Below, one piece after another: positions 32,970-44,507 of a stretch of DNA of 64,000 nt. The number at the start of each line of letters is the position of its first letter. Positions within the stretch are counted from its first letter, which is position 1. A program made the position numbers and the translations under genes. Origin of the DNA: JAKFEE01 sp036675815 (GTDB taxonomy: Bacteria; Pseudomonadota; Alphaproteobacteria; Rhodospirillales; Magnetospirillaceae); assembly GCA_036675815.1 (NCBI GenBank), contig JAKFEE010000021.1, positions 1 through 64,000 on the forward strand, given 5' to 3'. Under the pieces are notes generated by a model. It searched no databases. It was given only the letters and a program-made list of their open reading frames with translations, and was not told where the DNA came from.

Positions 32970-33455
32970 TCAGCGCTGCGTCAGCTTGCCGACCACGGCT
33001 TGCAGGCCATCGACCATGTTCGCGCCGGCGGTGCCGCCCGAGCCTTCCATGCCCTGGTTGATGACCAGGCGCATGGCGTCCAAGTGGAGCCCGATGGCGT
33101 CGATGCCGGCGTCGTCGAGCTCGTCGACCGATTCGAGTAGCTGACACAGATGGTAGCCGATGCTGGTCATCAGGCCGTAGCCGAAGCTGCCGCCCTGCCC
33201 CTTGATGTCATGGGCGACGCAAAACAGGTCCTTGACCAACTCCTGGCGCTGGCCGGGTTCGGATCGGGCGCGGTCGTAAAGGGCCTGCAGCTTGTCGATA
33301 TCCTCGACCACCCACTCCAGATAGCTGCCGCGCAGGCCGGCGATGACCTGCTCGGCCTTCTCCAGCATCGCCGCGTCGACGCCGGTGGCACTGTAGGACA
33401 CCTTCTTGTGCAGCGTGTCGGGGGGCGTGATGAACTCGCACGCTTTGTCCTGCAC
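32970..33455 (-). CDS. Hpt-domain phosphotransfer protein
   Basis: 161 aa. Phosphoacceptor His82 in the motif AHDIKGQGGSFGYGL, followed by the helix SIGYHLCQLLE, is the histidine phosphotransfer fold. N-terminal 40 residues are unassigned. It lies downstream of a response regulator on the same strand (70-nt gap), giving a two-gene phosphorelay without its kinase. Likely receives phosphate from, or passes it to, the adjacent receiver. Confidence 0.82.
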   Translation of the reverse strand: MQDKACEFITPPDTLHKKVSYSATGVDAAMLEKAEQVIAGLRGSYLEWVVEDIDKLQALYDRARSEPGQRQELVKDLFCVAHDIKGQGGSFGYGLMTSIGYHLCQLLESVDELDDAGIDAIGLHLDAMRLVINQGMEGSGGTAGANMVDGLQAVVGKLTQR

Positions 33456-33526
33456 GGTCGCTCCCTCCTATCGCGGTGCTGATGGCCGGGGTTCCCCCAG
33501 CCTGTGGCGGCTGTACCATGCCGGGC

Positions 33527-34087
33527 TCAGCCGTTCAACAGCGCCTCGATCTCGGCCTGGCTGAGGCCGCCGCCTTCTGCCCCGTCGGGCGAGCGGTCGC
33601 CGTCGGATTTGCGGCGCTCCTTGCCCTTGAAATCCGTTTGTTTACGGCGCCGGTCGGGGCCGAAATAAGTGGCGGTGCGGACGAAGGGGCGCGGCTTCTC
33701 GACGATCGAGCGGATGCGCGAATACAGGGCCTTGGCCGAGATCGGCTTGGCCAGGAACTCGTGCACCCCGGCGTCGCGGGCCTCGATCACCCGGTGCATC
33801 TCGGTGTGGCCGGTGAGCATGATGATGGCGGCGAACGGGTTCGGGCTGTCCTTGCCGGTGCGCACCAGCCGGACGAAATCCAGGCCATCGAGCGGCGACA
33901 TGTTCCAGTCGCAGATGATGATGTCGGCCGGATAATGCCGCAGTTCCTTGAAGGCGTCGGCACCGTCGGCGGCCTCGAGGACGTTCTTGGCGCCGAGGGC
34001 GTGCAGGATGGTCTTGACCAGCGCACGCATGTGCTTGTTGTCGTCGACAACAAGGAAGTTCAGCCGATCGAGGTTGTATCCGCCCAT
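33527..34087 (-). CDS. Response regulator with C-terminal FliM-like peptide
   Basis: 186 aa. Receiver domain (about 8-130): D15-D16, phosphoacceptor D60 in IIICDWNMSP, T92 in IMLTGHT, K114 in FLAKPIS. A basic linker YFGPDRRRKQTDFKGKERR follows, then residues 174-186 GLSQAEIEALLNG. That peptide is almost identical to the FliM N-terminal segment that binds CheY-P (E. coli ILSQAEIDALLNG). It may fold back on the receiver, or mimic FliM. Pairs with the Hpt gene downstream. Confidence 0.88.
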   Translation of the reverse strand: MGGYNLDRLNFLVVDDNKHMRALVKTILHALGAKNVLEAADGADAFKELRHYPADIIICDWNMSPLDGLDFVRLVRTGKDSPNPFAAIIMLTGHTEMHRVIEARDAGVHEFLAKPISAKALYSRIRSIVEKPRPFVRTATYFGPDRRRKQTDFKGKERRKSDGDRSPDGAEGGGLSQAEIEALLNG

Positions 34088-34184
34088 GTCTTCCCGTCAC
34101 GCCCGCCCCTGCGTCAACTGGGCGAAACTCTAGCCGCATTCCGGCCACACCGAAAGCCGCAAGTTGCAGGCCCGGCGACACCTC

Positions 34185-35093
34185 TCACCCTGCGGTCTCT
34201 TGCGGCCTCAGCGCACGCGCCACCTTGGAGGCGGGAGCGCGCCCGAGCTGTCGACAGATGAAGCCGCCCGCATCCAAGACGCCATCGAGGGCGACGCCGG
34301 TGGCGATACCCATGCCGTTCAGCATGTACAGCACGTCCTCGGTGGCGACGTTGCCCGATGCCCCCTTGGCGTAGGGGCAGCCGCCCAGCCCGGCGACCGA
34401 GCCGTCGATCACGGCGATGCCCTTCTCGAGCACGGCATGCAGGTTGGCGAGCGCCTGCCCGTAGGTGTCGTGGAAATGCGCCGCCAGCCGCGCGCGCGGC
34501 ACCCGCGCCGCCACCGCCTCGACCATGGCCTGGGCCTTGAGCGGCGTGCCGGTGCCGATGGTGTCGCCCAGGCTGATCTCGTAACAACCGAGGGCGAACA
34601 GCCGCTCGGCCACCTCGGCCACCGCCGCGGCCGTGATCTCGCCCTCGTAGGGGCAGCCCAGCACGCAGGAGACATAGCCGCGCACCCGCAAGCCCCTCTC
34701 CCGGGCCATCGCCACCACCGGGGCGAAGCGTTCGAGACTTTCGGCGATCGAGCAGTTGATGTTCCGCTGCGAGAAGGTTTCCGACGCCGCGCCGAACACG
34801 GCGATCTCGTCGACGCCGGCCGCCAGCGCCGCTTCCAGGCCTTGGGTGTTGGGCACCAGCACCGGGTAGCTCACTCCCGGCTTGCGGCGGATGCGCGCCA
34901 GCACCTCGGCCGTGTCGGCCATCTGCGGCACCCATTTCGGCGAGACGAAGCTGCCGGCCTCGATCACGGCCAGGCCGGTCTCGGCGAGCCCGTCGATCAG
35001 CGCCACCTTGACCGCGGTCGGCACGACGGCCGCCTCGTTCTGCAGGCCGTCGCGCGGGCCGACTTCGACGATCTTGACGCGTTTGGGCAGCAT
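34185..35093 (-). CDS. hmgL: Hydroxymethylglutaryl-CoA lyase
   Basis: 302 aa TIM-barrel enzyme splitting HMG-CoA to acetyl-CoA and acetoacetate, the last step of leucine degradation. EVGPRDGLQNE at the N-terminus binds substrate and metal; AAHFHDTYGQALAN supplies metal His residues; GCPYAKGASGNVATED contains the catalytic Cys. AAGGAGCAACC precedes the chosen ATG. The last gene of the minus-strand leucine block; a repeat pair separates it from mccA. Confidence 0.94.
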   Translation of the reverse strand: MLPKRVKIVEVGPRDGLQNEAAVVPTAVKVALIDGLAETGLAVIEAGSFVSPKWVPQMADTAEVLARIRRKPGVSYPVLVPNTQGLEAALAAGVDEIAVFGAASETFSQRNINCSIAESLERFAPVVAMARERGLRVRGYVSCVLGCPYEGEITAAAVAEVAERLFALGCYEISLGDTIGTGTPLKAQAMVEAVAARVPRARLAAHFHDTYGQALANLHAVLEKGIAVIDGSVAGLGGCPYAKGASGNVATEDVLYMLNGMGIATGVALDGVLDAGGFICRQLGRAPASKVARALRPQETAG

Positions 35094-35116
35094 TGGTGGT
35101 TGCTCCTTCCGTTTTC

Positions 35117-35233
35117 CCCTCTCCCGCCTGCGGGAGAGGGAGGGCCCGCGAAGCGGGAGGGTGAGGGTGGCGCCCTGTCGTCGACGCTCAGGCGCGGCCC
35201 TCACCCCGACCCTCTCCCGCAAGCGGGAGAGGG
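35117..35233. repeat. Composite palindromic repeat (CTCTCCCGC family), copy 3
   Basis: Two hairpins, CTCTCCCGCCTGCGGGAGAG and CTCTCCCGCAAGCGGGAGAG, lie at the ends of a 117-bp element, with GGGTGAGGGT and CCCTCACCCC facing each other inside. The whole can fold as one long stem. It fills the gap between mccA and hmgL. Confidence 0.85.
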
Positions 35234-35239
35234 GGACCG

Positions 35240-37237
<1,998 letters not shown>

Positions 37238-37267
37238 TCCTCGGTCTCGTTCCCGGATTTATTGGTT

Positions 37268-37378
37268 AACCACAGAGGCACAGAGACACGGAGGAAGCAG
37301 AGAGAACGGTTTATCGCCGGCTTCGCCGGCAATAAGTTCTCCTCGGTGTCTTCTCTGTGTCTCTGTGCCTCTGTGGTT
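37268..37378. repeat. 111-bp intergenic inverted repeat
   Basis: AACCACAGAGGCACAGAGAC (continuing AC) and its perfect reverse complement, 22 nt each, bound the gap between the hydratase gene and mccA. The interior holds a smaller palindrome CGCCGGCTTCGCCGGC. This is of the CACAGAGGCACAGAGACAC type seen in many unrelated genomes, possibly a non-autonomous mobile hairpin. Confidence 0.8.
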
Positions 37379-37382
37379 CATG

Positions 37383-38171
37383 TCAGTCCTTGACCCAGTT
37401 CGGCTTGCGCTTCTCCAGGAAGGCGCCGAGGCCTTCCCGGCCCTCGTCGGAGGCCCGCACCTGGGCGATGTAGCGCGCGGTGTAGCGCATGAGATCGGGT
37501 CCGCTGTCCGAATCGCGCACGACGTGAATCACCTCCTTGGCATGAGCTTGCGCCTTGGGGCCGCACTGCAACAGCGCGGTGATCATCAACTCGCGCGCCT
37601 CGGGCAGCTTGTCGTCCTGCACGCATTCATGGACCAGGCCGATGCGCTTGGCTTCGGTGCAGGAGAAGCGCTCGCCGGTGAGGAAATAGCGCCGCGCCGC
37701 CCGGGCACCGATCGCGGCGATGACATAGGGGCTGATCACCGCCGGAATGATGCCGAGGCGCACCTCCGACAGGCTGAAGGTGGCCCGGTCGCTGGCGATG
37801 GCCATGTCGCACGCCGAGACGAGGCCGACGCCGCCGCCATAGGCCGGCCCCTGGACCACCGCCAGCGTCGGCTTGGGGCAGCGGTCGATGGCCTCCATCA
37901 TCAGCGCCAGGGCCATGGCATCGCGCTGGTTCTCCTCGTCGGAATAGCCGGCCATGCGACGCATCCAGCCGAGGTCGGCGCCGGCCGAGAAGCTCTTGCC
38001 CTCGGCCGCCAGCACTATGGCGCGCACGGTGTCGGTGCCGCCCAGTTCGCGGAAGATCTCGGTCAACCGGGCGATGAGTGCGTCGTCGAAGGCGTTGTGC
38101 ACCTCCGGGCGGCACAACGTGACGGTGGCGACGCCGCGGGCGTCGGTGGTTACGGTTACGGCTTCGGTCAT
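37383..38171 (-). CDS. liuC: Enoyl-CoA hydratase family, probable methylglutaconyl-CoA hydratase
   Basis: 262 aa crotonase fold. Oxyanion-hole motifs FSAGADLGWM (about 63) and GPAYGGGVGLVSACD (about 105), then EVRLGIIPAVISPYV with the catalytic Glu region. Between mccB and mccA, hydration of 3-methylglutaconyl-CoA to HMG-CoA is the expected role. AAGGGGACGC precedes the chosen ATG. Substrate assignment rests on context. Confidence 0.87.
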   Translation of the reverse strand: MTEAVTVTTDARGVATVTLCRPEVHNAFDDALIARLTEIFRELGGTDTVRAIVLAAEGKSFSAGADLGWMRRMAGYSDEENQRDAMALALMMEAIDRCPKPTLAVVQGPAYGGGVGLVSACDMAIASDRATFSLSEVRLGIIPAVISPYVIAAIGARAARRYFLTGERFSCTEAKRIGLVHECVQDDKLPEARELMITALLQCGPKAQAHAKEVIHVVRDSDSGPDLMRYTARYIAQVRASDEGREGLGAFLEKRKPNWVKD

Positions 38172-38191
38172 GCGTCCCCTTGTCCGTTGTT

Positions 38192-38309
38192 CCCTCTCCC
38201 GCCTGCGGGAGAGGGTTGGGGTGAGGGTCGCGCTGTGTCGTCGGCGCTGAAGCGCTGCCCTCACCCTCCCGCTGCGCGGGCCCCTCCCTCTCCCGCAAGC
38301 GGGAGAGGG
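38192..38309. repeat. Composite palindromic repeat (CTCTCCCGC family), copy 4
   Basis: Hairpins CTCTCCCGCCTGCGGGAGAG and CTCTCCCGCAAGCGGGAGAG bound the element, with GGGGTGAGGGT and CCCTCACCCT facing inward and an extra GCGGG palindrome. It lies exactly between the hydratase start and the DUF559 domain, overrunning the end of the latter. Confidence 0.85.
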
Positions 38310-38610
38310 TATTGGCGATCGTCTCCAGAACCGTGGGAAGGTTTTCCGTGACATCGTTGTTCCAGAATCGTAGGACCTGAAAACCCTCGCGCTTCAGGAC
38401 CTGTGTTCGCTTCTCATCCACTTCCAGCCCGTGCTGGCCGCCATCGAGTTCAATGACCAGGCCAAGGTCGAGACAAACGAAATCAACGACGTAAGCGCCG
38501 ATCTGATGTTGCCGGCGGAACTTGACCCCAAGCTGTCTGTTCCGCAGCGCCTGCCACAACCGCCATTCCACATCCGTCGCATCCACACGCAGCCTGCGCG
38601 CAAAGCCCAC
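38308..38610 (-). CDS. DUF559 (very-short-patch-repair endonuclease-like) protein without its own stop
   Basis: About 101 codons encode an intact DUF559 domain: WRLWQALRNRQLGVKFRRQH, IGAYVVDFVCLDLGLVIELD, GGQHGLE, and VLRFWNNDVTENLPTVLETI. The fold is that of PD-(D/E)XK nucleases. A GTG start (VGFARRLRVD) is most likely. At the C-terminus the coding sequence runs into the palindromic repeat, and the frame stays open to about 37627, in a different frame over the hydratase gene. The natural stop appears lost to the repeat. The coordinates give only the conserved part. Confidence 0.65.
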
Positions 38611-38642
38611 ATTTGATCGTAACGATACCTGCCCGCGCGCCT

Positions 38643-38665
38643 CCTCTCCCGCCTGCGGGAGAGGG
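38643..38665. repeat. Palindromic repeat (CTCTCCCGC family), copy 5
   Basis: CTCTCCCGCCTGCGGGAGAG plus flanks, followed by GGGGTGAGGGT, is half of the composite element. It lies between mccB and the DUF559 fragment. Confidence 0.75.
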
Positions 38666-38695
38666 TCGGGGTGAGGGTCGCGCTCGGGCGTATGA

Positions 38696-40303
<1,608 letters not shown>

Positions 40304-40324
40304 GACGCTGCTCCCTTCGCTAAT

Positions 40325-40930
40325 TCACCAGCCGCCGGTCCCCAGCCACTCATCGACGTCGGCCAGACGATCGTGCCCCCAGAACGCCTCGCCGTCGATG
40401 ATGAAGGTGGGCGAGCCGAAGACGCGGCGCGCCAGTGCGGCATCGACCTCGGCCTTCAGCCGCTCCTTGACTGCGGGATCGTTCAGCGCCGCCAACACCT
40501 CGTTGCGCGCCACACCCGCCGCGGCCGCCTCGTCGGCAACCATGTCGGCATGGGTGAAGTCGCGACCCTCGCCGAAATAGGCTTGGTAGACGCGCTGGGC
40601 GAAGCGCTTGGCCAGCGCCGGGTCCTTGTCGTGCAGCCAATAGAAGGCGCGCGACGGGGCCACCGCAGCGTGCGGGAAGCCCTCGGGGATCACGAACGGC
40701 CGCCCCAGCCGCCGTGCGATGCGCCGCCAGTCATGGGGAAAATACCAGCCGCGAATCTCGGCCTGGCGGGCCAACGGCTGCTGGCCGCTGAGCTTGAATG
40801 CCGCCCCCAGTAGGAACGGCCGCCAAGTCACCTGGCGCCCATGCCGCGCCACCAGTTCGTCGATCTTCAGGGAAGCGAAATAGCCATAGGGCGAGGCGAA
40901 ATCGAAATAAAAGTCGATGGGTGCCGACAT
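40325..40930 (-). CDS. DsbA-fold 2-hydroxychromene-2-carboxylate isomerase family protein
   Basis: 201 aa thioredoxin-like GST-kappa fold. IDFYFDFASPYGYFASLKID at the start has Ser in place of the DsbA CxxC, as in HCCA isomerases. FGSPTFIIDGEAFWGHDRL near the C-terminus is the glutathione-site cis-Pro loop. Members isomerise aromatic catabolites using glutathione; the acyl-CoA context gives no specific substrate. GGGAGG precedes the start. It lies 21 nt upstream of mccB, so likely cotranscribed. Confidence 0.87.
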   Translation of the reverse strand: MSAPIDFYFDFASPYGYFASLKIDELVARHGRQVTWRPFLLGAAFKLSGQQPLARQAEIRGWYFPHDWRRIARRLGRPFVIPEGFPHAAVAPSRAFYWLHDKDPALAKRFAQRVYQAYFGEGRDFTHADMVADEAAAAGVARNEVLAALNDPAVKERLKAEVDAALARRVFGSPTFIIDGEAFWGHDRLADVDEWLGTGGW

Positions 40931-40956
40931 TTCAGTGCCTCCCTTGGCTCTTTCTT

Positions 40957-41039
40957 CCGTCATGCCCGCGAAGGCGGGCATCCATTGACTCGGGCCTCTG
41001 GAACGTGGATTCCCGCGCGCGCTTTCGCGGGAATGACAA
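40957..41039. repeat. Intergenic palindromic repeat (CTTTCGCGGGAATGAC family)
   Basis: TCATGCCCGCGAAGGCGGGCA and GATTCCCGCGCGCGC-TTTCGCGGGAATGAC form two hairpins in the gap between the acyl-CoA dehydrogenase and the isomerase. The second hairpin shares TTTCGCGGGAATGAC with the 45-bp repeats in the bio cluster. Confidence 0.7.
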
Positions 41040-41045
41040 ACGATC

Positions 41046-42191
41046 TCATCCTTCCCCCGCCAGCGCCCGGCTGATCACCATGCGCTGGACATCCGAGGTG
41101 CCTTCGTAGATCTGGCAGACGCGGACGTCGCGATAGATGCGCTCGATCGGGAAATCGGCGAGATAGCCGTAGCCGCCGTGAATCTGAATGGCATCCGAGC
41201 ACACCCGTTCGGCCATTTCGCTGGCGAACAGCTTGGCCATGGCCGCCTCCTTGAGGCAGGGCCGGCCGCCGTCGCGTAATTCCGCAGCCTGTAGCACCAG
41301 CAGCCGCGCGGCCTCGATCTGCGTCGCCATGTCGGCTAGGCGGAAGGCCACCGCCTGATGCTCGATGATCGGCTTGCCGAAGGTCTGGCGCTCCTTGGCG
41401 TATTGCAGCGCCGCCTCGAACGCGGCGCGGGCCATGCCCACCGACTGCGCGGCGATGCCGATGCGCCCGCCTTCCAGATTGGCCAGCGCCACCTTGTAGC
41501 CCTCGCCCTCGCGGCCCAGCATCAGCTCGGCCGGGACGCGGCAGTCGTCGAGCACGATCTGGCAGGTGTCGGAGGCATGCTGGCCGAGCTTGTCCTCGAC
41601 GCGCGCCACCTGATAGCCGGGGGTGTCGGTGGGGACGATGAAGGCCGAGATGCCTTTCTTGCCGGCGTCCGGGTCGGTCATCGCGAAGACGATGCACCAG
41701 GCGGCATTCTTGCCCGAGGTGATGAACTGCTTGGTGCCGTTCAGCACATAGGTGCTGTTGCCCTCCTTGCGGGCGCGGGTCTTGATGGCCGAAGCATCCG
41801 AGCCGGCCTGCGGCTCGGTCAGGGCGAAGGCGCAGATGCCGTCGCCGCGCGCCATCGGCCTGAGGAAGCGCTGCTTCTGCTCATCGCTGCCGAACTTCAG
41901 CACCGGCATGCAGCCCACCGAGTTGTGCACGCTCATGATCGTCGACACGGCACCGCAGCCGGCGGCGATCTCCTCGAGGGCCATGGCGTAGGCGACGTGG
42001 CCGGTGGCCGCGCCGTCCCACTCCTCGGGCACCAGCATGCCGAGGAAGCCGAGCTTGCCCATTTCAGCCAGGGCCGCGGCGGGGTAGCTATGCTCGCGGT
42101 CCCATTGCGCCGCGAACGGCGCCAATCGTTCCTGGGCGAACTGCCGCGCCATGTCGCGGATCAGCGCCTGTTCCTCGGTGGCGATCACCAC
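41046..42191 (-). CDS. Acyl-CoA dehydrogenase (short/branched-chain type)
   Basis: 381 aa flavoenzyme. FAD and substrate motifs: CAFALTEPQAGSDASAI, TKQFITSG, FGKPIIEHQAVAF and IQIHGGYGYLADFPIERIYRD; catalytic Glu in CQIYEGTSDVQRMVI near 367, the position used by short- and branched-chain enzymes. Distinct from the isovaleryl-CoA enzyme further upstream. Suits 2-methylbutyryl- or isobutyryl-CoA or butyryl-CoA; exact substrate unknown. The start overlaps the SDR stop by 7 nt. Confidence 0.93.
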   Translation of the reverse strand: MVIATEEQALIRDMARQFAQERLAPFAAQWDREHSYPAAALAEMGKLGFLGMLVPEEWDGAATGHVAYAMALEEIAAGCGAVSTIMSVHNSVGCMPVLKFGSDEQKQRFLRPMARGDGICAFALTEPQAGSDASAIKTRARKEGNSTYVLNGTKQFITSGKNAAWCIVFAMTDPDAGKKGISAFIVPTDTPGYQVARVEDKLGQHASDTCQIVLDDCRVPAELMLGREGEGYKVALANLEGGRIGIAAQSVGMARAAFEAALQYAKERQTFGKPIIEHQAVAFRLADMATQIEAARLLVLQAAELRDGGRPCLKEAAMAKLFASEMAERVCSDAIQIHGGYGYLADFPIERIYRDVRVCQIYEGTSDVQRMVISRALAGEG

Positions 42192-42856
42192 GGCACCTCC
42201 TGACCGTCGTAAGAGAAGAAGCGGCCCGAATGGCTGGGTGTGGCGCCGTCGATGATGCGGCGCATGCCGCCGACGCTCTGCTGCGGCGAAACAATGGCGC
42301 TGGGCCCGCCCATGGCGGTCTTGACCCAGCCGGGGTGCAGGACGATGCAGATGATGCCGCGGTCGCGCAGGTCGAGGGACAGGTTCTTGTTGACCATGTT
42401 GAGCGCCGCCTTGGACGAGCGGTAGGCATAGACGCCGCCTGCGGAGTCGTCGATCGAACCCATGCGCGACGAGATCGAGGCGATCACCCGACGCTGGCCG
42501 CGCGCCACATGCTCGACCAAGGCCTCGGCCATTTTGAGCGGCGCCATGGTGTTGACGCGAAACACATGTGACCAGGCGTCGGCATCGACGGCGCCGAAAC
42601 CCTGCTCGCCGCCGTGGATGCCGGCGTTGTTGATGAGGACGTCGACGGGGCGGCCGGCGAGACGCTCACCGAGGGCGACGATCTGGTCGAATTGGGACAC
42701 GTCGAGTGCATGAACCTCGACGTTCAGGGCGCAAAGCTCGGTGGCGTCCTGCGGGTTGCGGCAGGTGGCGATGACCTCCCAGCCGTCGGCGGCGTACTGG
42801 CGCACGAATTCGAGGCCGATGCCGCGGTTGGCCCCGGTGATCAGCAAGGTCGGCAT
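42185..42856 (-). CDS. Short-chain dehydrogenase/reductase
   Basis: 223 aa classical SDR: TGANRGIGLEF cofactor motif at 8-18, NNAGIHGG near 82, catalytic Ser in IASISSRMGSI and YAYRSSKAAL (Y-x-x-x-K). It resembles the sniffer/CsgA subgroup. The reaction is unknown; the flanking thiolase and acyl-CoA dehydrogenase suggest a hydroxyacyl or carbonyl substrate. GGGAGGG precedes the start. Confidence 0.9.
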   Translation of the reverse strand: MPTLLITGANRGIGLEFVRQYAADGWEVIATCRNPQDATELCALNVEVHALDVSQFDQIVALGERLAGRPVDVLINNAGIHGGEQGFGAVDADAWSHVFRVNTMAPLKMAEALVEHVARGQRRVIASISSRMGSIDDSAGGVYAYRSSKAALNMVNKNLSLDLRDRGIICIVLHPGWVKTAMGGPSAIVSPQQSVGGMRRIIDGATPSHSGRFFSYDGQEVPW

Positions 42857-42872
42857 GCCGCTACCCTCCCGT

Positions 42873-42909
42873 CCCCTCACCCCAACCCTCTCCCGCAAGC
42901 GGGAGAGGG
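42873..42909. repeat. Palindromic repeat (CTCTCCCGC family), copy 6
   Basis: CCCTCACCCCAACC followed by CTCTCCCGCAAGCGGGAGAG, a half-composite between the RidA and SDR genes. Confidence 0.8.
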
Positions 42910-42914
42910 CACAT

Positions 42915-43292
42915 TTATTCCTTCTTCAGCGCCGTCACCTCGATTTCCACCTTCATGCGCTCGTCGACGAGGCCGCAGACGATGGTGGAATTGGCCGGGC
43001 GGATGCCCTTGAACTGCTTGCCGCACACCTTGGCGACATCCTCGAAATAGCTGCGGTCGGTGATGTAGACGACGACGCGCACGACATCCGCCAAACCGGC
43101 ACCGGCTTCGGCCAGCGCCCCGGCAATGGTGGCGAACGCCTGCTCGGCCTGTTCCACCACGCCCTCGGCGATCTCGCTGTTGGCGAAGCCGGAGGTGCCG
43201 GCGACGAAGACCCAGCGGCCGTCGACCACCGCGCGGGAATAGCCGGCGACTTCCTCGAAGGGCGAGCCGGAAGAAATGAGGCGACGTGTCAT
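42915..43292 (-). CDS. RidA/YjgF family protein
   Basis: 125 aa. RidA fold with FVAGTSGF, QAEQAFATIAGALAEAG, VVYITDRSYFEDV and RPANSTIVCGL near the C-terminus. The usual RidA Arg-Pro-(A/S) segment RPANST is present, so enamine/imine deaminase activity is possible, though this subgroup is usually unassigned. It begins 5 nt after the thiolase stop. Confidence 0.88.
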   Translation of the reverse strand: MTRRLISSGSPFEEVAGYSRAVVDGRWVFVAGTSGFANSEIAEGVVEQAEQAFATIAGALAEAGAGLADVVRVVVYITDRSYFEDVAKVCGKQFKGIRPANSTIVCGLVDERMKVEIEVTALKKE

Positions 43293-43297
43293 GATGT

Positions 43298-44473
43298 TCA
43301 GACGATCCTTTCGATAGCCATGGCGGTCGCCTCGCCGCCGCCGATGCACAGCGAGGCCACCCCCCGCTTCATACCGTATTTCTCCAGCGCCGCCAGCAGA
43401 GTAACGACGATGCGCGCCCCCGAGGCGCCGATAGGGTGGCCGAGGGCGCAGGCGCCGCCATGCACGTTGACCTTGTCGTGGGGAATGTCGAGATCGCGCA
43501 TCGCCGCCATGGTGACCACGGCAAAGGCCTCGTTGATCTCGAACAGGTCGACGTCCTTGGCGGTCCAGCCGGTCTTGGCGAACAGGGTCTGCATCGCCCC
43601 CACCGGCGACGTGGTGAACCAGGCCGGCTCCTGGGCGTGGGTGGCGTGGCCGACGATGGCGGCGAGCGGCTTCAACCCGCGCCTCTCAGCCTCGGATCGC
43701 TTCATCAGCACCAGGGCGGCGGCGCCGTCGGAGATCGACGAGGAATTGGCGGCGGTGACGGTGCCACCCTCGCGGAAGGCCGGCTTGAGCTGGGGGATCT
43801 TGTCGAGCTTGGCCTTGTGCGGCTGCTCGTCACGAGCGACCTCGCCGGCCTTGACCGCGACCGGCACCACCTCGCCGGCGAAGGAGCCGTCGTCGATGGC
43901 CTGCTTGGCGCGGGTCAGCGAGGCGACCGCGAAATCGTCCTGCTGCTGGCGGGTGAACTGGTAATGCTCGGCGGTCTGCTCGGCATAGGCGCCCATCAGC
44001 CGGCCCTTGTCATAGGCATCCTCGAGCCCGTCGAGGAACATGTGGTCGTAGATCTTGCCGTGGCCCATGCGGTAGCCGCCGCGCGCCTTCTCCAGCACGT
44101 AAGGGGCGTTGGTCATGCTCTCCATGCCGCCGGCGACGCCGATGCCGATCGAGCCGGCCTTGATGAAGTCGTGGATCATCATCGCAGCCTTCATGCCCGA
44201 GCCGCACATCTTGGAGACGGTGGTGCAGCCGGCCGCATCGGGAATGCCGGCACCGCGGCTGGCCTGGCGCGCCGGTGCCTGGCCGACACCGGCGAACAGG
44301 CACAGGCCCATCACCACCTCCTCGACCTGCTCCGGCGCGACGCCCGAGCGCTCGACGGCGGCGCGGATGGCGGTGGCGCCGAGCTGGGGGGCGCTGACGC
44401 CGGACAGATCGCCCTGGAAGCCGCCCATGGGCGTGCGGGCGCAGCCGACGATGACGACGGGATCGGTGGTCAT
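43298..44473 (-). CDS. Acetyl-CoA C-acetyltransferase (thiolase)
   Basis: 391 aa. Active-site Cys in VSKMCGSGMKA near 87, His in HGGACALGHPIGASGAR near 347 and second Cys in SLCIGGG near 377. It can split acetoacetyl-CoA, linking leucine-derived acetoacetate to acetyl-CoA, or work in reverse for polyhydroxybutyrate. GAGGAGAATTC precedes the start. Confidence 0.93.
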   Translation of the reverse strand: MTTDPVVIVGCARTPMGGFQGDLSGVSAPQLGATAIRAAVERSGVAPEQVEEVVMGLCLFAGVGQAPARQASRGAGIPDAAGCTTVSKMCGSGMKAAMMIHDFIKAGSIGIGVAGGMESMTNAPYVLEKARGGYRMGHGKIYDHMFLDGLEDAYDKGRLMGAYAEQTAEHYQFTRQQQDDFAVASLTRAKQAIDDGSFAGEVVPVAVKAGEVARDEQPHKAKLDKIPQLKPAFREGGTVTAANSSSISDGAAALVLMKRSEAERRGLKPLAAIVGHATHAQEPAWFTTSPVGAMQTLFAKTGWTAKDVDLFEINEAFAVVTMAAMRDLDIPHDKVNVHGGACALGHPIGASGARIVVTLLAALEKYGMKRGVASLCIGGGEATAMAIERIV

Positions 44474-44507
44474 GACTGAATTCTCCTCTCGTGTCGCTGC
44501 TCGGCTC

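Noticed and set aside
37627..38307. Extended C-terminus of the DUF559 protein
   Set aside because: The extension is repeat sequence followed by the hydratase gene read in another frame; not a real domain.
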